NCBI GenBank assembly: GCA_032622095.1
Contig: CP136062.1
Location: forward strand, 57,759,868-57,823,867
Length of the DNA stretch: 64,000 nt
Direction: 5' to 3'
Source of the DNA: Siphonodentalium dalli
Taxonomy: Eukaryota > Mollusca > Scaphopoda > Gadilida > Siphonodentaliidae
The notes under the pieces were generated by a model. It was not told the DNA's origin and made no database searches. It worked only from the letters and a program-made list of their open reading frames with translations. The position numbers and the translations under genes are program-made. Numbering within the stretch: the first letter of the stretch is position 1; every line of letters starts with the position of its first letter. Positions 34,957 to 45,295 of the stretch are shown here, one piece after another.

Positions 34957-36783
34957 TTACACATCGTTGCAGTCAGGACAATTTTTGTATGTACATTTGG
35001 GATTCAGTTGATATGAAGATAGCCTATTTCGAGAGTAATCATTTTTGAACATTGTTCGTGTTGGAAGACGTTTTAGTTTGTCGTCCAGGGAATTCCACAT
35101 CTTCGGAAGATAGTGTTCTGGTAAGTTTTCCGAGAAGACACTTTTCGGTGTCCCAGATTTGAGCATACCATCTTGTCGCGTGTCATTTTGGGAACTTGTG
35201 AAGAAATTTTCAAATGAATTTGGTAACTGGTCATGAAACCAGTCATGCACAATGAGATTTGAATGCAGGGTATAGATATCATTAAATTTTAAAATGTCAT
35301 TTGTTTTAAATAGCGGATCTGTGTGACTATTGTATTTTTTATTGTTTATTATGCGCATGGATTTTTTCTGCAGTTTGAATACTCTATCACTTTTATTCGA
35401 ATTTCCCCATATATGTATAGCATACATCAAATGACTGTGAACTATTGCATAGTATAACGATTTGAGTGCTTCGCGTGGTAAGAAGTGCTTAATTTTATTC
35501 AGACTATAATTTGCGCTGGCAATTCTAGCGCACACATGATTTATGTGATGATGAAATTTCAAATTTTCATCCAATTTCACACCTAAATATGTTAATGATT
35601 GTTCGTGTCTCGTGTTACCAACCTGTGTAATTTCGGTGTTGTTGATCCTAAGTGATAGATTATCGCCCCTATGCGAGTTGTTCATAGGATGAAAGAGAAT
35701 ATATTTACATTTTGAAGGATTTATTTGTATATAATTTGCACAACACCATTCGAAGAATTTTGCTATTTCGGTATTCATATACGCTTTTAAGTCGTGTGTG
35801 TTATTACCATATGTATATAGGGTTGTGTCGTCAGCAAATGAAAGTAGCGAGAGGGTGGTTGCATCTTTCATGTCGTTAACGTAAATTAGAAAAAGAAGAG
35901 GTCCTAAAATTGACCCCTGGGGCACTCCACAACTAACATCTAAAGTTTCAGAGAGGGTATTTTTAAAGCATACACATTGTTGTCTATTAACTAAATAGCT
36001 ACGAAACCAGTCGTTTGTAAGACCTATAATTCCATAGTGGGATAGTTTAGATAAGAGTATTTCATGATTTATAGAGTCAAATGCTTTCGAAAAATCAACT
36101 AATAATGCTAATGTTGAATCTCTAGATATTTGGTCATTATTTTGTGCAACTGAACTTAGGAGTTGAATTATTGGATGGTAGGTTGAGTGTTTGCTACGAA
36201 AACCATACTGGTGTTCGTACAATATATCATTGTCGTTAAGAAAGTCTCTGAGTCTGATGGCCATTATTTTTTCCATAATTTTGGAAAATATAGGAAGTAT
36301 ACTTATCGGTCGATAATTATTGAAATTAGAATTATCGCCCTTTTTAAAGACTGGAATAACTTTCGCCAGTTTCATGTCATCTGGAAATTTACCCACTTTG
36401 AATGAACGATTAATTATGTGGACTAGTGGTTGTGCTACTTCATTAATTGTTACTTTCATAAGTTTGCTGGAAATATTATTTAAATCAAGAGTATGTTTTG
36501 GTTTTATTTTGAATGCTGTTAGGATTACTTCTTGCTCATTTGTAGGGAGAAGTTTAAAAATATGTGGATAATGGCCCGTAAGATAATCTACATGTGAGTT
36601 TTCAGTATGAGGTATCGAGTTGACTATGTTGTGTCCAACATTAACGAAGAATGAATTGAAATGGGATGCAATATCTTTTGGGTCAGATATGCGTTCGCCG
36701 TTGTTGATGAATTCGTTTGGTGGTATGACTGATGATTTATTCTTGCTGATTATACTTCTAAGGATTTTCCAAGTGGCTTTCAT
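34957..36783 (-). CDS. Non-LTR retrotransposon reverse transcriptase
   Basis: This 608-codon frame encodes the reverse transcriptase of a non-LTR retrotransposon, which copies its own RNA at a nicked chromosomal site. Motifs in order: KLAKVIPVFKKGD (residues 138-150), NYRPISILPIFSKIMEKI (156-173), YGFRSKHST (193-201), motif A LLVDFSKAFDSINH with aspartates at 230 and 236, motif B GVPQGSILGPLLFLIYVNDM (286-305), and the catalytic FADD box (316-319). The C terminus has the ELHxLP-free, Cys-containing end NCPDCNDV. The palm motifs are intact. The frame is the continuation of 36817-37224: only one TAA codon at 36817-36819 separates them, and the first methionine at 36783 is simply the first ATG after that stop. 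Clade is Jockey/CR1-like by motif style; RTE is less likely. Confidence 0.9.
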   Translation of the reverse strand: MKATWKILRSIISKNKSSVIPPNEFINNGERISDPKDIASHFNSFFVNVGHNIVNSIPHTENSHVDYLTGHYPHIFKLLPTNEQEVILTAFKIKPKHTLDLNNISSKLMKVTINEVAQPLVHIINRSFKVGKFPDDMKLAKVIPVFKKGDNSNFNNYRPISILPIFSKIMEKIMAIRLRDFLNDNDILYEHQYGFRSKHSTYHPIIQLLSSVAQNNDQISRDSTLALLVDFSKAFDSINHEILLSKLSHYGIIGLTNDWFRSYLVNRQQCVCFKNTLSETLDVSCGVPQGSILGPLLFLIYVNDMKDATTLSLLSFADDTTLYTYGNNTHDLKAYMNTEIAKFFEWCCANYIQINPSKCKYILFHPMNNSHRGDNLSLRINNTEITQVGNTRHEQSLTYLGVKLDENLKFHHHINHVCARIASANYSLNKIKHFLPREALKSLYYAIVHSHLMYAIHIWGNSNKSDRVFKLQKKSMRIINNKKYNSHTDPLFKTNDILKFNDIYTLHSNLIVHDWFHDQLPNSFENFFTSSQNDTRQDGMLKSGTPKSVFSENLPEHYLPKMWNSLDDKLKRLPTRTMFKNDYSRNRLSSYQLNPKCTYKNCPDCNDV

Positions 36784-36816
36784 GTTGCCCCTGTTTTCAT
36801 TGAAAATATTCTTATA

Positions 36817-37224
36817 TTAAAGCGATTTACTCTTCCTGATGACTTTATTATATATATTGCAGAATGTTTTATATTTTTTTATGTTTAGATCGGTTGGATT
36901 TTTTAGTTTCGTTCTATATAGTTTGTTTTTTGTATGCGAAGACGTTAGGACTCCAGAAGTGATCCAAGGATTTTGTTTTATGAATCTTTTAGGGATGTGA
37001 ATATTAGTTACTGGGAAGGCTGTATGGAATGCATCGGTATACGTTGTAATAAATCTGTTGTATGATTCGTTTGGACACTGGCAATTGTATACATCATCAA
37101 ACGATGATGTGGTAAGAATTTGTTTGAACAAGTTCATATTTTTTTGTGAATAAACTCGCCGATCACGCGTAGAGCTCATAAGTGGCGCCGGTGATTTAGT
37201 CCCATGCATGTAGAAACATGCCAA
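36817..37224 (-). pseudogene. LINE polyprotein linker, upstream of a nonsense codon
   Basis: 135 codons in the same frame as the reverse transcriptase. Upstream of its first methionine the frame still reads ITDVSDHLACFYMHG. SDH is the conserved end of the APE-type endonuclease, containing its catalytic histidine. Further on, NPWITSGVLTSSHTKNKLYR and KYKTFCNIYNKVIRKSKSL match the basic linker usual between endonuclease and RT. It ends at the single in-frame TAA. The element body then breaks off at 37242, so the endonuclease is nearly all missing and the copy cannot be autonomous. Confidence 0.8.
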
Positions 37225-37242
37225 ATGATCAGAAACATCGGT

Positions 37243-37352
37243 AATTTGGCCAGAAGTGACTCCTTGGACAGATAGATTGTTTAAAGATTTGCATTGGACA
37301 AAATGTCCGACAGATACAGAAGTGTACTGGACATAAGCTATTTTTTGTCAGA
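37243..37352. repeat. 110-bp flanking duplication, right copy
   Basis: Appears identical to 34306-34415. It is followed by AATTTGATAG, whereas the left copy is followed by CAATGACCG, so the match stops exactly at the LINE side and at the outer edge. Confidence 0.9.
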
Positions 37353-37737
37353 AATTTGATAGATCATGTCATGAATCTCTACTCAGATCTAGAGTCAATG
37401 CCCATAGAGATCATATATAATGTATTCCACCAGTTCAAAACCTGGGAATTTTTTAGAAGTTCTGACAGGCAACTTTAATTTATAACATTGAAGAAATAAT
37501 GAAGGAAATGTATTTCTTAGTAAATAACTGTTCCCTAATCATTTATTTCAAAGTAGGTGAAGGTTCCAGCTTGAGGTTGCATGATTTAGGCGACAGTCAG
37601 AAATAGAAATCCTATGTTTTCTCTTTGTGGATGTATGGTTTTCCTTATTTAATCTCTTAGTTTTTGAGTTGATTGTCCTAATAATCATATATTTTGATTT
37701 CCATTATCATATACAGAAGCTTGGTCTACAAGGTTGT
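37353..37737. other. Intronic sequence without recognisable feature
   Basis: AT-rich, no recurring repeat and no splice-bounded coding segment seen. Confidence 0.4.
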
Positions 37738-38340
37738 TTACTCTTCCATCACTGGAGCTTCATCAAATTTTGCGAAAGCCCTGTGCCAATGCATTCTCTT
37801 ATATATGGGAGTCGCCCTAACAATATTTACCTTGACCTTGTAAGCCAGTGAATTCTCTTATATATGCAAGGCTCCCTATGGGATACTCGAATATATAAGA
37901 TAATGCACTGGCACATAATCTTAAAGACATATTATATGTACTTATTCGGGTGCGTGAAACTGATAAGTTAGTATTCATGCACTGTGACAACTGGAGTCTG
38001 GAGGAATGTAACATTCTACTAACATCGCCAAAAATTTGAAGCAAATCGTCCATACCACTCCATTGAAAACATTGTCAGAACTATGCTCAATTGTAAATAT
38101 TTACTACTCGATTCGGGACGCATCTATTGACGGCAAACTAACGGAAACGATTTTGCCATGGAGAGTCACTGCATTAATTATTATATAAGAATGACGGTGT
38201 GTGTTGTCAATTTGGATATACTATTTGTAAAAAATACCACTTTGAACAAGATAATTCTTCATTTCTATTTGATCACCATCCGGAGTGTTTCACATCACTT
38301 TAATGCTGCACCAGCGCAGCTCCCGTCATGAAAGGGTTAA
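37738..38340 (+). mobile_element. Family A MITE split by ~370 bp
   Basis: The left part (37738-37920) has the ATTCTCTTATATATG palindromes and ACCTTGACCTTGTAAGCCAG. The right terminus (38297-38340: TTTAATGCTGCACCAGCGCA, then GTCATGAAAGGGTTAA) is displaced. Unrelated sequence fills about 37921-38297. The first palindrome has also lost its second half. Confidence 0.7.
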
Positions 38341-38427
38341 GCAATCCTATTTTTTTTTCTTTGTGGTTGTCTAATTTTCCTTATTTGATCACTTCGTTTG
38401 TGGTTCAGTTGTCCTAATACTCATATA

Positions 38428-38640
38428 CAGTAATGCCCTAAATAATCGACTCCTTAACCACAGCAGAATTATGGGTAACTTTTTAGGATTTAGACGGACA
38501 TATGGCTTGTTGCCATTCAACGGAAAGCTCTCAGTGAGAGCTTTCCAATGAATGGCAACAAGCCATATTACCGACTAAATCCAGAAAAGTTACACATAAT
38601 TCTGCTGTGGTTAAGGAGTCGCTTATTTAGGGCATTACTG
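38428..38640. mobile_element. Foldback MITE, family B copy 6
   Basis: CAGTAATGCCC to GGGCATTACTG, flanked by TA on both sides, with the shared arms and a CTCTCAGTGAGAG centre. It ends 57 bp from the donor of LLTP exon 38698-38844. Confidence 0.85.
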
Positions 38641-38697
38641 TATGGGTTTCCAATTTTGCATCCGGAAGCTTTGTAGACAAGGTTGTTAGAATATTAC

Positions 38698-38844
38698 CTT
38701 CATTGAATGGCTGGAGATAGTGCTCAAGCTTCTTCCGGAGTCTCGCTGCTTCTTCAGATTTAGATGTTTCGTGAAGATTCTTAGCGATAGAACCCAGTGC
38801 GAGGCACGCTCTTTTCTGTGTTTTAGAGTCCATCAGAGACTTCA
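38698..38844 (-). CDS. LLTP gene exon (helical domain)
   Basis: Minus-strand exon of 147 bp. The acceptor is tatattaacag and the donor gtaatatt. It starts with the last two bases of a valine codon begun at 39916 and ends one base into a glutamate codon finished at 16430. It encodes KSLMDSKTQKRACLALGSIA then KNLHETSKSEEAARLRKKLE and HYLQPFNE. The ACLALGSIAKNLH helix matches the LLTP pattern in which a conserved (A/V)-LALGSL--KL segment precedes a charged helix. The intron that follows is about 22.3 kb, the largest seen, and holds the giant 63-bp array, the LINE and several MITEs. The phase match across it supports that both exons belong to one gene. Confidence 0.86.
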
Positions 38845-38883
38845 CTGTTAATATAAAACAAGAAGTTGTATCTTGAATGCTGG

Positions 38884-39250
38884 CATACCCCCGGGAGAGT
38901 AAAAATAGGGAGAAGTCACTTCTCCTTCCCAAAATTTTAGAGAGAAGTGGAGTGGAATGAGAGAGAAGTCACAAAGCAGTGACATCCAATTAATACCTCT
39001 ATATTATAATTAACTGATAAAACCATGCATTCTTCATTAATTAGCTTTAGTGTGAAGCCATTTATAATCTTTTCACACTCATTTATGCCAATATAATCCT
39101 TTCAATTGTCCTCATCTTTTCAAATCCCTTTAGTTTTCACTGTGACACTTTTCAACAGTAGGGAGAAGTCACTTCTCCTTGAGACTGAGGCAGGCAGAAG
39201 TGAGAGCTCAGGGAGACTATTTCTCCCACGTCTCCCTTTAGGCTGGTTCC
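38884..39250. repeat. Repeats of GGGAGAAGTCACTTCTCC
   Basis: A short palindrome (AGGGAGAAGTCACTTCTCC) occurs at about 38910 and 39160. Both are associated with a TGGCATACCCCC motif (38881 and 39250) in the same orientation. It may be the two ends of a small element. A poly-C run follows at 39295-39313. Confidence 0.5.
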
Positions 39251-39315
39251 TGGCATACCCCCCACTGTATCAAACTGAAACAATCCAGAATACGCCCCCC
39301 CCCCCCCCCCCCCAC

Positions 39316-39677
39316 CAAGTCTGAATTTAGTGTGTCTAACATTTGCAGAATGCAATCCCCAGAGAGTGAATTTAGTGATGCTATCCCACATGGGGCTAGC
39401 ATCAACAAATCCACCCTCTGAGGACATCATTCTACTTAGGCCTCATCTTCTGGGAAGTATCTATAGTCTGAATTTAACATTGTTTTGAGTTACTTTTTCC
39501 CTTCTGTTGATTTTCTATATCCCCTAATTTGCAGAAGATAAAATAATCAAGGTGACTAATCGGTGAACATCATCAACTGGGGAACTCCAATCTCATCGTA
39601 GGACTCCCATAGCAGTATGATGAGGCCTAAACAGAATGAGGTTCCCAGAGGGTGAATTTGGTGATGCTGGCCCACTT
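39316..39677. mobile_element. Long-form family C element, truncated
   Basis: One complete palindromic arm (39316-39440), interior sequence shared with 7456-7640 in the opposite orientation, and half of the second arm (39632-39677), which breaks off after GGTGATGCTGGCCCACTT. Confidence 0.7.
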
Positions 39678-39915
39678 CAAAAAGTGGAGGTATAATAGCC
39701 AAAGAAGGATAACTCTAAAAGCAGTCATGATGGCGAACCTCCATGCCCAATTTAATTCAGATTATGAGATAACAATAGATTGGTGTTAATATTCATGTTA
39801 TATTATAATTACATTGTAGAATATTATTTCGCATTTAATTCTCAGAATCCTGGATGATGCAAAACATAAACTTAATTAATCATGGCCAAATTGGCTTTAT
39901 GTGAACTATACCCAC

Positions 39916-39970
39916 CTTTAATGTCATGAGCATGAAGGAAACACTGTTCCTCAACAGCAAGAATCACTGC
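39916..39970 (-). CDS. LLTP gene micro-exon
   Basis: Minus-strand exon of 55 bp with acceptor gtatttccag and donor gtgggt. It starts on a codon boundary and ends one base into a codon, completed at 38844 as valine. It encodes AVILAVEEQCFLHAHDIK. The joined protein (EEDLRR, then this exon, then V-KSLMDS) reads smoothly and resembles the LLTP segment in which a leucine-rich helix with a cysteine precedes the ALGSL motif. It is too short to identify by itself. The fit of both splice phases is the main evidence. Confidence 0.75.
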
Positions 39971-41330
39971 CTGGAAATACATACAAATACAGGGAATTTG
40001 AGCAATGGCAACTGAGATGTTCGAATCCCCTGAATATTGATAAATGGCCCTGTGAATATTTAAGATTTGTTTAGATGTCGAAATCGTTGGTGTGATTCAG
40101 TATCGACACTGCATCAGATCTCCTATTTTAATATTTTTTAATATCCAATTTATCCCGATCATTGTCACAATTGCCATTTTTACAGATGGTGATGATTAAC
40201 AAGGCGTGAATGCAGGCTTTCCGCCAGGTTTTGGGGAACGGGTCCTGTATCCGCCGAGGGGAAAATGCAGTCAATGTTTTCAATGGCGTGGAAACACTAG
40301 TGGACCTACTTTTGTTGTATCGGCCAATAGAAGAATCAGAGAGTAGATTTGCTGATCATTTTGCATCCATTTTCTACCCAAGTTACTATGCTATCAACTG
40401 CAATAACTTTAAAACCTAGAAAATTTATTAGATAAAAATTAATTGCCAGGTTATAGATCACCGGTGGTGAAGGCCTTGCATTGCTCCCAGTATACGGAAA
40501 CGCGCCCGTTGAAGTTAAACGACTCACTATTCAAGACTCGGCAGATAGTTCGGATGCATAACGTGCCGGAATATAACACTCAGCAGATAGATGATTAGCA
40601 GGTTGGAAGCAATGAAGGAATAGAATAAAGGCGCAATGTTTTAGTTCTAAATATCAAGCTAAATTATAATAAACATAGATAAGATGCTTTGAAAAAAATG
40701 GAGTGATATATATATTTTACGACATGAAGATAGAATCAGTGGGTATGATTATATTATCGGCGGTCATTTTTCGTAACCAGCGGACTCCAAAGCATGTTTT
40801 CTAGCGATGTCGGGTTTGATCACTTCTTCAGTTCATCTAACTGTGTCTGCAGGTTGGAGCTAGCGTGCAACGTGCAGAGATGGGTGTGCTCATTCAGAAT
40901 CCGGAGCATTTCAGTAAAAACTATATAAAGGGTACTCTATATTATAAATGGAACTAGCTCCGGCCTACAGACATACTGACATCCAACTTTTAGTGTTAGA
41001 TCGGTCCGAGTGTGTATTCTCGCTAGAAATCAAATAAAGTTGTCAACTATTTAAATTTCTTAGTACTGTCCCAACAAAATTGAGAAGTAAACATCTTTAT
41101 ACCTTTATACATATGGAATATGACAGAAGGGGAAAGATTGGCTGGGGGAATGGGACCCTTAAAGAGACCCCCTGCCCTACTAGCGGAACGCCTGGTGAAT
41201 GGTGATGCATCTGCAATATAAGTCACGTCACACATATTGCATTAAAATTACACAAGGTTGGTTCACTTTTATATGTGATGTCAAGCGCGCGCAACAGACG
41301 AGCTGCAATAAAGGCCTAAAAAATATTTTA
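39971..41330. other. Intronic sequence, unassigned
   Basis: Contains an unrecognised 69-codon plus-strand frame (40210-40419). Its KGVN-like composition has no motif I know, and it has no clear splice borders. No recurrent repeats were noticed. Confidence 0.35.
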
Positions 41331-41339
41331 TGATCAATT

Positions 41340-41855
41340 ATTTAACAAGAGATGGACTGTCCATATTGAATGAACATCCATACCAAATTTCATTGAGATC
41401 CAACCAATACTTTTCAAGTTATGGCCTGAACAGACATCGGACAGACCAAAAAGCCAAAATTTCCAGATAAATAAAGATGAATAATTCTAAAACAGAAAAC
41501 CCGAACAAAACGATTGAACCCTCTATTGAATTTCCTCATAGTAGTGAACATCCATACCAAATTTCATTGAGATCCGAGCACAACGTTACTGTTGAAGTTA
41601 TGACATGAACAGACCATCAGACGGACAAAAAAGCCAACATTTCCAGATAAACAAAGATGAATAACTCTAGAATGGAAAATCCGAACAAAACGATGGAATG
41701 TCCTCATAGTAGTGAACATTCGTACCAAATTTCATTGAGATCCGAGCACTACTGTTTAAGTTATGACATGAACAGACATCGGACGGATGCGCGTACAGAC
41801 AGGTGCAAAACAGAATACCCCCCCCCCCCCTTATTTTTTAAAAAGGGGTATATTT
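41340..41855. repeat. Mollusc-type ~185-bp repeats, three units
   Basis: Units share ACATCCATACCAAATTTCAT, TGAGATCCGAGCA and ATGACATGAACAGAC, and end in a GACGGA tract, then a poly-C run and TTATTTTTTAAAAAGGGGTA. Confidence 0.75.
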
Positions 41856-42084
41856 ACCAGTTAATTATATTATCAGGGTGGAGAGAGATTTCTGTATATG
41901 TGTTCGTCTATGTGCCTTATTTTCTCATACTGCACAATAGTGGATTTACATGTAAATATATTGCAATATAGCTATAGTGCCACATCGTGGTCACAGCACA
42001 AATATATTAATCTGCAGATTATAGGGTAATAATATCAACTGCATGATTAACTGCTTCATAGAGTATCATTACGGCACTAAAACT

Positions 42085-42342
42085 GAACTCTTTCATGACT
42101 GAATTTTTGTTCAAAAACCCTGTGCCAATGCATTCTCTTATATATGCGAGCCACCCATATGGCACCTCACATATATAAAAGAGAATGCATTGGCCTAACA
42201 ATATAATTACCTTGACCTTGTAACCAGTGCATTCTCTTATATAAGGAAGGCTCCCTGCGGGAGACTCGCATATACAAGAGAATGCACTGGCACAGGGTCT
42301 TAAATTCTGCACCAGCACAGCTCCCATCATGAAAGGGTTAAT
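42085..42342 (+). mobile_element. Family A MITE, near-complete
   Basis: Left end CTCTTTCATGACTGAA, right end CATCATGAAAGGGTTAA. Two palindromes built on TTCTCTTATATATGCGAG lie between, separated by CTAACAATATAATTACCTTG. It fits the family layout: terminus, palindrome, spacer, palindrome, terminus. Confidence 0.85.
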
Positions 42343-42359
42343 TGCTATGTATATAAATT

Positions 42360-43817
42360 AGGCCAAAAGGAAGAATACCTGGGTTTAGGGTAACATGAGG
42401 GGAAAAAACAGGGGCGGGCGGGCGGTACTTCATTTTATTTTATTTTTCACGGGGAATTGTATTTAAGTATTCGTGCCTTCTAATCCTCTGCCAGTGTCAC
42501 TCGTATATAGCTTGGGCAAGTCATTGTCACACTAATCAATGTCATGGTAGCTTTAATCAGTTTAATGGTGTTGCAGAAATTCAATGACATGTATACAGCA
42601 TTATATTAAATGATATTATATATAGAATAAGTGTCTAGTGTTGGAAATTAAACGGTTTATGTTCACGCTGAAGCTCGGATATTACAGGCCAAATCCTACG
42701 AGTGGACATATTACTTTTCAATTTCACACACAAGACACGTATGATATTTTGTTTATCCACCGACTCGAATACCAAGAAATTTTGCGAAAAATTCAACTCA
42801 GAAGGTGAATTTAACAAGAGTTCCTCCATTGGAAATGACACATACATGCGGCAACGCCAACGTGACGTACATAACATAATCAATATGCAAAGCGGTGGTG
42901 GCATTAACACCTGTAAAACAAAGTAAGCACCAAGAACAATATATGTGCATTGATTAATACCCTATGACTGTTGCATTCGGATCATTGCGACACAGAAGAT
43001 GTTGATTCATCGGGTCGGGCTTTCTGTAGAACTAATGAATATTTAATGAGAAATAGTTCTATTAGGAAAAAATAAGTTCTACCAGGCACATACCACTCCT
43101 ACTGCATGGGTACATACAGACTCATGTTACGTCAGGCTCATAATTTTCAGGGTGGATGCGGTGAGACCGTGAGAGGTGGATAAACTATAATAACGGAATT
43201 TTGAGCTTTGGGTCGATTTCAAAAGTGTCAGAATTATTTTTAATCCGACTAAAGCGACATTTTATTACTATGTCCTTTTCTGTCAGTTCAGAATCCGTGT
43301 GGTACCGGTTCACGCATGACAACATGTCTGTACTATAGTTGACAGGCGCCATGATGTTTCTATTCTGATTCATATGAACGCATTTGTGAAGTTTAATAGC
43401 TAAAACTCAGGATCTATCCGCACACAGAAGTGTTTCCGCCATATTCAATCGCCATGTGCAATCGGCAAAATATCCGGTTACTTTCGATTTACTAGTTAAT
43501 ACATATTCCGGCACAAGTATCGCGTGTTTTCTGGTTTCCGCTTTCGTGAAATCGGCGAGGTTTGCCGAACAATGACGAGGGAATACGAATATACTACAAC
43601 AACAATGGCGGCACTTCCGTTTTTCGTGAATTGACGATATTTGCAAGGAAATGGTTTACTTGTTTAAGCTAATTCCGTAGTCGCAAATTCCTAATTACAA
43701 AAAAATAAAATGAAGTCAAAGGAAATTTTTGAAAAATGACAAAAATGGAATTTGGAGGCAGGTTTTGAGTAGGGGCGGGCGGGTTACCCTAAACACAGGT
43801 ATTCTTCGTTTTGGCCT
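42360..43817. mobile_element. 1.46-kb TIR element
   Basis: AGGCCAAAAGGAAGAATACC with GGGTTTAGGGTAAC and a GGGGCGGGCGGG tract at the left is inverted at the right (GGGGCGGGCGGGTTACCC, ACACAGGTATTCTTCG, TTTTGGCCTT). The interior has no recognisable transposase. It abuts the family A MITE before it. Confidence 0.7.
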
Positions 43818-43984
43818 TATACAACCAGAAATTTGCACATGCTTATGCTATTTTCTTTCAAAAATACTTTTAGCACTGAAATTTCCATGCAGCCAATATT
43901 ATAATAAAACAAGGGGTACGCATCTAAGATGCTATGTCGAGTTTATTGGCAGTCGAAAAAAACTTCTGCGAATAACTTGGCAAT

Positions 43985-44501
43985 AAGGCCCACACAAGAC
44001 CCAAAAATTCGGACAAACCTGGTTTTCGAACTCGTCCGAGATATTATTGCAAGAGAACTATATACCAAATACGGTTTGAATCAGTTAATATTTAATTGAG
44101 TTATCGCGCTAGCGGTGAAAAAAATGATAAAAATAGACAAACTAAGGTCCATAACTCCGGGGGAAAAATTCGGACAAACCTGATTTTCGAACTCATCCGA
44201 GATATTGTTGCAAGAGACTCATATATCAAATATGGTTTGAATCAGTTAATATTTGATTGAGTTATCGCGCTAACAGGTGATAAAATTTCAAAAAAGTCAT
44301 CAAAGATGGATAACTCTTGTCAAAAATTCGGACGTGACCCATTTTCTACAGACAGTAAATAGTCATTGGGAGCAACTCACATACCAAAATGTTTTTGAAT
44401 CCGTTCACAAATGTTATAAGGCATTCTTTAGGTCCGCCCGCCCGCAGGCCCGCCAACCGTCCCTCGTCAAACCATAAGTCGAGTTTTTTAAAAACTCGAC
44501 T
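43985..44501. repeat. Mollusc-type repeats, three units plus hairpin
   Basis: Units with AAAATTCGGACAAACCTG, GGTTTGAATCAGTTAATAT and GAGTTATCGCGCTA, followed by a CCGCCCGCCCGC tract. They end in the perfect hairpin AGTCGAGTTTTT / AAAAACTCGACT at 44477-44501. Confidence 0.7.
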
Positions 44502-44877
44502 AAAAATCATGAACCACATTGAGGACCAACACTATGCACGGCAGCTAGCTGGTTCGACATCTCAACTTCCTGATTGTATATATATATCACATTTTGAGTA
44601 TGTGGTGCCAATCCGTAGGGCCCTAGATAGCTGATGCCCTGTTTGCTGAAATTAAATTATTCAAGGACTCCATGGTAAAGGAATCACAATATAATGGTCA
44701 CTTTTCAGATTCCACTTCAATTTTGAATTGGCTGGAACATGCCTCCCCATTTTGAAGACAGTGCAGTAATACTAATACCAATAAGATTGACGTTCACAAA
44801 CCTCATGTCTAACGAAGAGAGTAACAAAAAGAGGAAACTCTTGGTTAATAAATTGGTTTTCAGATATCCATAAACTA

Positions 44878-45078
44878 GAGTAATGCCCTAAGTAATCGAC
44901 TCCTTAACCACAGCAGTATTATGGGTAACTTTTCAGGATTTAGTCGGAAATATGGCTTGTTGCCATTCTCCCTGAGAGCTTTCCGATGAATGGCAACAAG
45001 CCATATTTCTGACTAAATCCTGAAAAGTTACCAATAATTCTGCTGTGGTTAAGGAGTCAATTACTTAGGGCATTACTG
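44878..45078. mobile_element. Foldback MITE, family B copy 7
   Basis: GAGTAATGCCC to GGGCATTACTG with TA on both sides and the shared arms. Confidence 0.85.
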
Positions 45079-45295
45079 TAGAATGTTTGGTCGTTGATTG
45101 TTCCGACTCCGAGATCAATGTTTAGATTATCTCCAGACGATCGGACTATCCATTCGGCAGACATCCTCAGTTGGATTTGTAATGATGACCATGTGTATAA
45201 CAGTATGTGTATGAGATTTGTAATGGTGAGCATGTGTATAGCAGTACCTGTTTGGGATTTGTGATGATGACCATGTGTGTAGCAGTACCTGCATT

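Larger units (their letters stand above)
34416..37242 (-). mobile_element. 5'-truncated Jockey/CR1-type LINE
   Basis: The minus-strand element keeps the last part of the endonuclease (SDH motif at about 37220-37228), the linker, the whole reverse transcriptase and a 3' UTR of about 540 bp. The UTR ends in an ATAGTC microsatellite (34458-34482). About 42 bases of other sequence separate that tail from the left 110-bp duplication. The rest of the endonuclease and any ORF1 are missing, as after abortive target-primed reverse transcription. Confidence 0.85.

Noticed and set aside
39106-39324. Plus-strand frame with proline run
   Set aside because: The prolines come from a poly-C tract, and the rest is the GGGAGAAGTCACTTCTCC repeat.
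40210-40419. Plus-strand frame of 69 codons as a gene
   Set aside because: No motif, no clear start context, no splice borders, and a length expected by chance.
40440-40560. 5S rRNA-like stretch (GAAGTTAAAC, GATCACCGG)
   Set aside because: Only two short words resemble 5S. The rest does not fit the length or box order, so no RNA gene is called.
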